From positions 11,294,501 to 11,358,500 of the forward strand of contig NC_134281.1 in the NCBI RefSeq assembly GCF_949628215.1: a stretch of 64,000 bases of DNA, written 5' to 3'. The notes below the pieces were generated by a model. That model was not told where the DNA came from, did no database searches, and worked only from the letters and a program-made list of their open reading frames with translations. A program made the position numbers and the translations under genes. Below are positions 56,220 through 64,000 of the stretch, in pieces; positions within the stretch are counted from its first letter, which is position 1; the number at the start of each line of letters is the position of its first letter. The stretch comes from Phalacrocorax aristotelis (taxonomy: Eukaryota > Chordata > Aves > Suliformes > Phalacrocoracidae).

Positions 56220-59200
56220 CCTGCTGGAGTTGTGTCGTCCCTGGTTATCCTGCTCGGGGCAGGAGCGTGCTGCAGCCTTATGGGAAAAACCCCTCCCATG
56301 GGAAAGCCTGGCCAGCCCTTCCCCAATGGGGCCTTGTGCCATGGGGCAGGGATGTGTCTTGCTCCTTTCCCCACTGCCAGGGTGAGTGGAGCAATGTGAT
56401 GTAGGGATCCAGCCTTCCTTTTGGAGAGGGAGAGCTGAGTGGTGGCTGCCCAGCCCTGGCACAGCCTTGTTCCTGCTTGGCCTCTCCTGCAGGCGAAGGG
56501 GCTGCGGGGGCTGAAGGCAGCAGCAGGAGAGTGGCTGGGGTGCAAGAGAGGTCAGGGAATGGTGAGAGTTGCCAGGATACTGAGAAATAAAATGAGATGT
56601 CTAATGATGCCGGGGCTCCTGGGCCCCATCCAGCACCACAGCCCAGCCTCAAAGGATGTAGCACAGTCTGGTGCCTGGGAAAGCCAGATCCAGCTGTCTC
56701 CAGCTCTCCTGGAAAGGAACACCACATCTCCAGCTTACCGGTGCTGGGATGGGAAGGTAGGCTCCATACCGGTGCTGTCTGTGGGTGACACTTAGGGGTG
56801 CATAGACCCCCCAATTGCCTGGTGCCGTAGGCTTGCCTGAGCCTCCTTGGTCTTGGCTCCATGCAGAGTCATGCACCCCAAAGCACAGAGTGGCGGTCGC
56901 AGACTCAGGTGAATGAATCGATCTTTCACTGATGTGACATTAGAAAGATCTCGCAGGTCTGGGTAAATATCAAGCACGGATGCCTGACCTTTCAGAGAAG
57001 ACAGCTGGTGCAATCCTCTGATGGGTAGCAGAGCTGGAGACGTGTGAGGCCAAATCCTAGCAGAGCAAGGCAGCATCTGGCACACCACTGGGGCAGGCTG
57101 TGCCGTCTGCCGGGGGCATTACAGTGTGGGGAAAGTTGGAAATGATTTAGAGAACAGCATTCGCAAGACGTTTTCAGTGTCATTGCCCCTTCGCCTCTGC
57201 TGCCTGCCCGGCACAGTGACTGTGGGATCTGCCCTGACATGCCGCATGGCTGTTTGCTTGGGGTTTGAGAGGAACATCCTGGGATACCTGCGCTGGCAGT
57301 CCCTTGGATGAAGCCATCCCTGCATCCGCCTCTGGAGTTGCCATAGAAACCACCACTGTGCCAGAGCCAGCATCAACAGGGAGCCCTGAATTAGTGATTG
57401 AGCTCTACCTCAGCAGCCGGGGGGATGTGCTGGCAGCCAGAGAAGGTCAGCAGCTTGTGCTGTGCCGGGCAAGCTGGACAGAGGGACCCCCTCCTCTGAT
57501 CACAATGTGGGTCCAGCCTCCTCCTATGAATATTGCAGAGCACCCCATTCTCACAGCACTCCCTGACCTGTGCTCAGACCCGGTGGGCTTTTCCTTCCCA
57601 GGGTCCTGAGCCCCTCAGTGCTGCTGTGGGCTGGGGTACCTCCTGCCAGCCTGCTGGCCCTTTCCAGAAGCCACTGAGGTACATAAATAAATAACTTCAG
57701 TCTCACTTCACTGAAAAAAACTTCAGTCATGGGGGACCCTAAATCACAGACCTGCATTGGAAATGCAGGCCTGGTTAATAAGCCTTTCCCACAGGAGCAT
57801 CGCATGGATGGGATAAAGCAGACGCTGAGTCACTGGCAAATTGACATCCCTGTGTGCCAACTTCACAGCTTTCCCTGCGGCTGATGGGGCACCCAATGCT
57901 ACTTTTTCCAAATTCAAGATGATGCCAGCTGCAAGAGCTGGGAGATGCTGGTAGGGGAAGCTGCAGCTCAGGAGCCCTTTGCTGTTGCAGTGTTTCCAGC
58001 AGTGACCAATGGTCCCTGCCCCACAAGGGGTTTGCCCCTTTCTTGGCAGCACCTTGCCTTGTGCATGCAATTGCCTGGCACACCGACGCACTGCAGTGCC
58101 GTTTGGCTTGGCTCTTCCACCCAAGGCAAACAGAAATCTATCACCTCTCCTAGAAGTGTGGATTTCTCATTCTTTTCTATCCCCTTTTTTGGGCACAGGA
58201 CCAGTGTCCCATCCAAATGAGGGGAGAAGAGCAGCCAGGATGAAGGCCAAGGACATCTCAGGGTGGATGGAGAGTTCTTCAAAGGAATGATGGTCCTGCC
58301 CACCCTTGGAGACTGACATATTAACTGGAGAGGTCCTGTGAGTTTCTAATGAAATGTGCTACAAAGGAAAAAAAGTCAAGGGACATACCAAATATATTGC
58401 TGTCTATCTCCTGGCAGCTTCTGCTAGTTTTTACTAATGAAAGGCTTCAAGTAGCTGGCCACACTCCCTAACGCTAGAAGCACAGTTACTTCAGATATAA
58501 GGAGAGCTACGAGCCAGTGCCTGGCAACATGGCTAATCTCTCCCGAGTGTGTTATGGATGGGGAAGACTGGAACTGGAGGTAGCTGTCAGACCTATAATT
58601 TTAAAAATGTGTTTCCTTATAGAAATTTCTTTCCATTGTCAGGAGAAATGGAAATAGAAAAATCTCATTTGTCATATTCCACAAACTCAGTAGACACTCA
58701 AACCAGAAAGCTCCAGCCACACCAGAAATAGGAATAGCTCTGTATAATAATCTAAAACAACATGCTGAGCCTTATCACCAGTGTGCAAAGCACTGGCAAA
58801 TCCTTTCCTAAGGGCAATGGAAGTGCTGTAAATGGGTACAGGGCTCTACAGTCTCTTCTGAAGGGAGTTCTGGGCCAGCTTTCCAATCATGAGCAATAAA
58901 ATGATGGAAAATCACCATTTATGATCCAGGGCTGTATAGGACCTGGACGCACAGCAAGGCTCTTGGCGGCAGCGCCACGCACCAGGCTGTACAATGGAGC
59001 TGTAGGCAGAGCAGAACAAGGCTTTTATTTACTCAACAAGTGCAATAAACATTAATGTTCCCATCAGCATGGCTCTCTGGAGGAAGGTTTGCCCTCCAGC
59101 TCATGGCTGCCTTCAACAGCCTGGCCATTATCCCATCCCTGAAGCAGGAACACAATCCAGGCTGTGATTCCCCACTCCAGTCCTAGAAAATCAACTTGTT

Positions 59201-60030
59201 AGAAGCTCAACGTGCAGCTGAGAGTTAACAAGCTGCCATGATAAATAGCATGTATTTATACCAGCCCTAGCACTGCAGTGACAAGCAAAAACAATGCAGC
59301 AAAGCTACTCCGAGAAGTTTTTTATGGGTAAAAGTCCAAGCTTTTTTTTTTTAAGTGAAAGCTTTATTTCTGTGGGATTTGATTAGTAAACCAGATATAT
59401 ACATCAAGAAAGCCATTATATTAACACCTCTGAGCTCCAGGCTGCCTTTAGTACTAAAGCCAAAAGAACATAAAGGGGAATTTGAGTAGTTCCCTTAATC
59501 TGTCTATGAATTTATATCAACCTTATTTCTAGGGTGGTTTAGTGCTTACAGAGTATCTTCAGAACCAGCAACGAAATATTTCAACAAGTATTGAAATTGT
59601 TTTGAATTAACAGAGAAAAAAATAGGCAAGTAAGCATGCCTGTTTCACATTCCTGAAGACAGAGGATACAGAAGTAAAAGGAAAACGTTCCAGTAAAACC
59701 ATATTTGAGAATCTTTCTCCAGGGAGTGTTTAGATGATGGGTTATTTTTGTCATACTTCTAATGGGTGAAATTAAATCATTCTGCATTTCTGTGAGAAGT
59801 ATTTACACGAGAGACCACACAGTGTCTGGACATGAACTAAATGGGCATTGCAGCTGCCGTGCTCCCATGGGAGCAGCCCTCGGTGTGCCAGGCTCTGAGC
59901 CTCCTCTTCCTCCCCCTGCCCCATGATGGCCCCTGAATGCCTGAGGGTCAACTCCCAGGTGGAGGGGTGGGCTGCCAGGGCCCAGCCAGGCGCCTGCTGT
60001 GGGCAACCTGGGGAGAGCCTGTAGCTGGGA
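56220..60030. other. Intergenic DNA 3' of KLHDC8B, no gene recognised
   Basis: Mixed-composition sequence. Open frames of 60-150 codons occur but none shows domains, splice pairs or recognisable similarity. From about 58300 onward it is AT-richer. No RNA gene is seen. Confidence 0.55.
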
Positions 60031-60039
60031 CTGATCCTG

Positions 60040-60260
60040 GGGGCTGCAGCCTCAGGGTGAGATCCAGGGACCCCCAGCCCTGGGCTCACCCCAGGGACCC
60101 CACAGTGAGATCCAGGGAACCCCAGCCCCAGACTGACCCCAGGGACCCCAGCCCCAGGGTGAGATCCAGGGACACCCAGCCCATGGCTGACCCCCAGCCC
60201 CAGGGTGAGATTCAGGGACCCCCAGCCCAAGGCTGACCCCAGGGACCCCCAGGGTGGGAT
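60040..60260. repeat. About 28-35 bp minisatellite (CCAGCCC-GGGTGAGATCCAGGGA units)
   Basis: Alternating units containing GGTGAGATCCAGGGA and GCTGACCCCAGGGACCCC repeat about six to eight times, so frames here are repeat-driven. Confidence 0.8.
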
Positions 60261-60764
60261 CCAAGGTGACCCTCAGCCCTGTGCTGTGATGCCAGGTCCC
60301 ACAGGCTCCCCCCTGGGGCAGGCAGGCCAGGGGGGCAGCTGTATTCTTGGCCCATGGAGACTGACCAGGCCCAGCCCTGGAGCGGCCATGTTGGCCTGGC
60401 CTGCCCTTGGCCTGCAGGGCCGTGCCCCCACAGGCTCTCCCCACAGTGCGGGGGCTCATGGGGATGTTCCCCCCTGAGCGGGACTTGTGTCCATTTTCAT
60501 CCTCCCGGCAGGGGAGTGTGGTGGCATGGCCACCACAGGGTAGGAGAGGCCATGAGCGCTGGGGCCATGGTGAGGGCCCAGCGCTCCTGGAGAGCCTGTC
60601 AGCTGTGAAAAAACCATGAATTTTAATGTCTGGAATATCAAGGAGATGTTGAGCACGCCGACAGCCACTGGGTGAGCTTGGGCTGCAGGGTGGGAGGAAA
60701 GATCGTGAGGAAATTGTCTATAAAATTAAACACTTCAGGTGTTGGATGGTGATGGGGTGAAACA

Positions 60765-61560
60765 CATCTAGAATTGCTCTATGATTAATTCCGGTCTGGT
60801 TAATGATGGTTAATTAGCCTATGTCATGATCCTGTTTGTGCCTGCATTGCTCCCAGCCTGCCGGGCACCGCAATACAGCCGCCATTGCCAGGAATTTAAA
60901 AACCAGCATCAGCTGAAAGCTGTTCTCAGATTTATTTGGGGAAGTCCTGTGACCCACCTCCATCTAATTAGATAACTTAAATGTTCCCTCTCGCCTTGTG
61001 CAGAGGGTAGATAAAATGAATCATGATTTGCAATATTGTTAGACATTATGTAACTCTAAAATTATTCCATATACTGCATTTATATGCATGGCTTAATTTT
61101 TTTCCAGCAGAAGCCAAAGAGCAGCTAGAACTCCCCACATCTACAACAGTGAAACAGCAAATATTATTTGGATGTAAATATCTGGAGAGCAAATACATAG
61201 GACAGGCTGCATTTTTGTACAACAGATCATCACCTCTTGCATCACATGTCTAAAAAGCAGAGCAAGATTTATCCCTTGTTTGATGCTAGAGAAGCTAATT
61301 GATTAATTTGGTCCTCTAAGCCTCTGTTGGTTAAATAACCCACTTACGTAACTAACTGTTGTTCACATTCAGTTTTAGTCATACTGTCTCTTTGGCCTGA
61401 TGTGACCACAATGATGGATGATAATGGAAACATAATAGTAGTTTCCTTGCCCATTACAAAAATACTTGTCATATATATAAGAATTAATTGCATTTTGCAC
61501 AAATGTAGGGGTCGAAGTGGAGCCAATTCAGGGAAAAACATGTTTATATCTGTCATGGTT
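60765..61560. other. AT-rich candidate conserved non-coding block
   Basis: Dense in homeodomain-type TAAT cores: ATGATTAATTCC near 60782, GTTAATTAGCC near 60810, CTAATTAGATAAC near 60965, GCTAATTGATTAATTTGG near 61292. It is unique sequence, neither repeat nor ORF. Conservation is inferred from texture only and has not been tested. Confidence 0.3.
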
Positions 61561-64000
61561 TTGTCTTTATAAATATACATTGCCTAATTCTATTGTCTTT
61601 TTGGTACCTGCAGATTTCTTTTTTTTTTTTTTTAATTTTGTTTTCAATAAGTTACTTCTAAGTAGTTGAAAATCTGTTACTTTTATTCTGGTCAGCGACT
61701 GAGCAGGGGAAATTTAAAGAATATATATAAAATATATATAATTTTTTTAATATACATATAAATCATTCTGTGGAATTGTGCAGTAGGAAAGAAAATAAGT
61801 GGAAGAAGTATGGGAGCCTGTTTGGAAAGGGTTCATTTGAATTCCATCCTCTTCCAAAGTATCCTGTCAGCTACAAAGTTTTCCCTTTTAACTAATTTAT
61901 TAATGCAGGAAGAAAATACAGGCAAGATTTTAACACCCACTCCTCAGCATTCCACATTTTTTGCAAGTGAGTTCAAAAGGATCAAATAGGGCATAAAATG
62001 TTACTGAAAAATGCAGCTCGGTTTTGAGAGGAGTTAAGAAGGGGGAGAAGGTTCTCAGGAGGCAAATTAAATTTTTTTAAAGGAAAAAAAGTTACTTATA
62101 GGAGCATATGTGTGTGTGTATTTGAAATGGGGGAAAGGTGTTGGTTACTTTTTCCCGGCTCTCTTTTGGTACCAGAAACCTTTCTCACCACAGCAGGGTA
62201 TGCTGTATAATCCCCAGAATACTGTCTTTCAGGGAGCTTTAAAAACAAAACTTAAAATCAGCATATATTCTAGGCAGGGTATGAATCATGCTGCGAGTTC
62301 TTTACAAGTTTGAGTCAGGGTGTTACTTCTGAGAGTAGCTGCCACCAGGTCCCTAAGAAATGCAGGGCTCCAGTGACACAATACCCTCATAGCAGTGGTT
62401 CTGCAGAAGCCCAAGGTTGCTCTGGGTTTTATTCATTACCTATCTGTCAGAAACACACATCTGCTTCTCTGTAATCGCTTGCAGCCTGAGAAATAGGGTG
62501 AGGGAACAAAAGTCCCTGTTTTACCTGTTTTTACATAAGAATATTGACATAATAGAGATCCTATAAATGCAGGAGAGGACAGATTATCTAGCTGGACACT
62601 AATATCAGGGTGCCAATTATTTAAGAAGGCGGGAGGAGGTCAGAATGACAGCTATACAGTGGAGAAAACTTAGTCTCAATTTAATTGTATCGACAAATGA
62701 GAGAATTTTGGTGGGTTGAAATGCCAGAGTGCTGCTTTAGAGCAGCACTGCTGCCTGCCCAGGCAGGAGGGCAGGCCAAGAAAGATTGTGGAGGATGTGA
62801 GAACAGCAGCCGCAAAAGCAGTGATGCTTCAATCAGCCTTCTATCAACTGGATAAACATCACTGGGGCGTGATGCTGGAAGTACACTTTCAGACACCATA
62901 AATACCTGCCTTGGCCGCAGAACTCCCCAGGGAAGAGATACGTCTTTCCTTAGGCCCTGAGCCAAGTACAAGATCCATGTTCAGGGTATTACTCTTGCAG
63001 TGCTACCTTAAGAGTATCAGTAGGGAACTGGAGTAGACATCTTTGCAGGAGCAACAGAGGCCAAAACATCCACTACTGTTTAATCTCAAAAAAGACATTG
63101 ATGCAGTAGTAAGGGAGCTCATTAAAAAGAAATTAAACTGGATGTCAAAAAGGGTTAAATGCTTGCCTGAGGCATAGAGATTATTTAGACCTCATGCTGG
63201 AGCTCAGAACAAATGTGTACCAGCTATTAAATCAGATGCGAGAAGGACAAGTACCAGACTGGCACAGTAAAGACGATTGCTGAAAATGAGAAGGCACCCT
63301 TCAAGAAATGGAAGACAATAAAAAATAGAAACGAATGTATTATGATTTTAAGTTGAAGTTACCAGAATTTCTTTGTTCCATGAGAAAACTTGCTAAAGAC
63401 ATAAAACCTACTAATATACCTACTGCCGAAGACAGCAGAGGCAGAAAGCCTGCCAGAGAGTGTGTAAAGCCAATATATGATGAAAATATTAAAATAGCGT
63501 TCAAAATGGATGCTGTAAGTTAAGGCCTACTTGGGCCACTACTCACTTGGCTTATTTCTGCTGTTGAGAAAAAACTTCCAAACTTAAGAACCTAATTCAA
63601 TCCATTACCCCATGAAATTGCATCCAACATAGCAGGGCCACATATTCTGAAGTCACCTTAAGGTCCCAGAATAAGCAGAAAATGAAGGCGACCGCAAGGA
63701 CAATGACCGAGAGAGCAGCTGTAAAAATCCCAAGCCTTGGAGGAATGAATAACTGAGGCTGTAAGTGCAGGCTGGAAGATGGCTTCAGACTGAGGAGGGG
63801 GCAAAACCCCCTGTCTCCAGCTGTCTAATTCTTTATATGGTTGGAGATACTTTTTGGGTAAGTACACAGGGCTGCTCCATGGAAATCTCTTAGCACCCCT
63901 TCCCAATCTCCTCCTAAGGAAAAGGCCCTGTGAGCCCCTGCAACCGGTGACTGGCTCAGGACAAAGGGCTAACACGGTTTCCAAGGTGAGGAACATCTGG
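61561..64000. other. AT-rich intergenic tail, no gene recognised
   Basis: Contains a poly-T run (about 61618-61634), an ATATATAAAATATATATA tract (about 61720-61760) and two adjacent short hairpins at 62728-62766. No ORF is convincing. Confidence 0.5.

Noticed and set aside
63001-63500. Possible degenerate LINE-like coding relic near the right edge
   Set aside because: I could not match the translated pieces to CR1 or another family with any confidence.

Overview
The window is vertebrate nuclear DNA, almost certainly from a bird. Introns are short (mostly 70-500 bp) and GC-rich, there is a solo LTR of a family I recognise from bird genomes, and there is a short CR1-like scrap. The gene order matches human 3p21.31 (USP19 - LAMB2 - LAMB2P1 - CCDC71 - KLHDC8B). 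All identifications come from reading translated exons and recalling family sequences; no search was run.

Layout. (1) 1-7425, minus strand: the 5' end of USP19, with a CpG-island non-coding exon, the exon holding the start codon, and an exon opening the first CS domain. (2) 7426-7960: short intergenic promoter region with CRE, E-box, ETS and RFX X-box motifs. (3) 7964-18193, minus: complete LAMB2, 33 coding exons summing to 5340 bp (1779 aa), ending in the typical beta-2 C-terminus. (4) 18194-18478: only about 285 bp separate the LAMB2 start codon from the poly(A) signal of the next gene. (5) 18479-32016, minus: a second, fully open laminin beta gene, LAMB2-like, 34 coding exons summing to 5490 bp (1829 aa). 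By position it corresponds to the human pseudogene LAMB2P1. (6) 32017-42280: about 10 kb without a convincing coding gene, with CArG, MEF2 and GATA motif candidates and a 3'-UTR-like AT-rich block. (7) 42636-46335, minus: CCDC71. (8) 46596-50243, plus: a five-exon, 345-aa HAD-like gene that I cannot name, sharing a CpG-island promoter with CCDC71. (9) about 51060-56200, plus: KLHDC8B, 353 aa, with a solo LTR in its last intron. (10) 56200-64000: no gene seen; a GC-rich minisatellite and AT-rich blocks that resemble conserved non-coding DNA.

How the parts fit. The two laminin genes are a head-to-tail tandem duplication: most exon lengths are identical and both complete chains keep all domains, including the C-terminal cysteine. 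Identity between them extends into introns near the N-terminal exons, which suggests gene conversion, while the coiled-coil ends have diverged. The HAD-like gene, the intact LAMB2-like gene with its private basic exon, and the conversion tract are the most interesting items.
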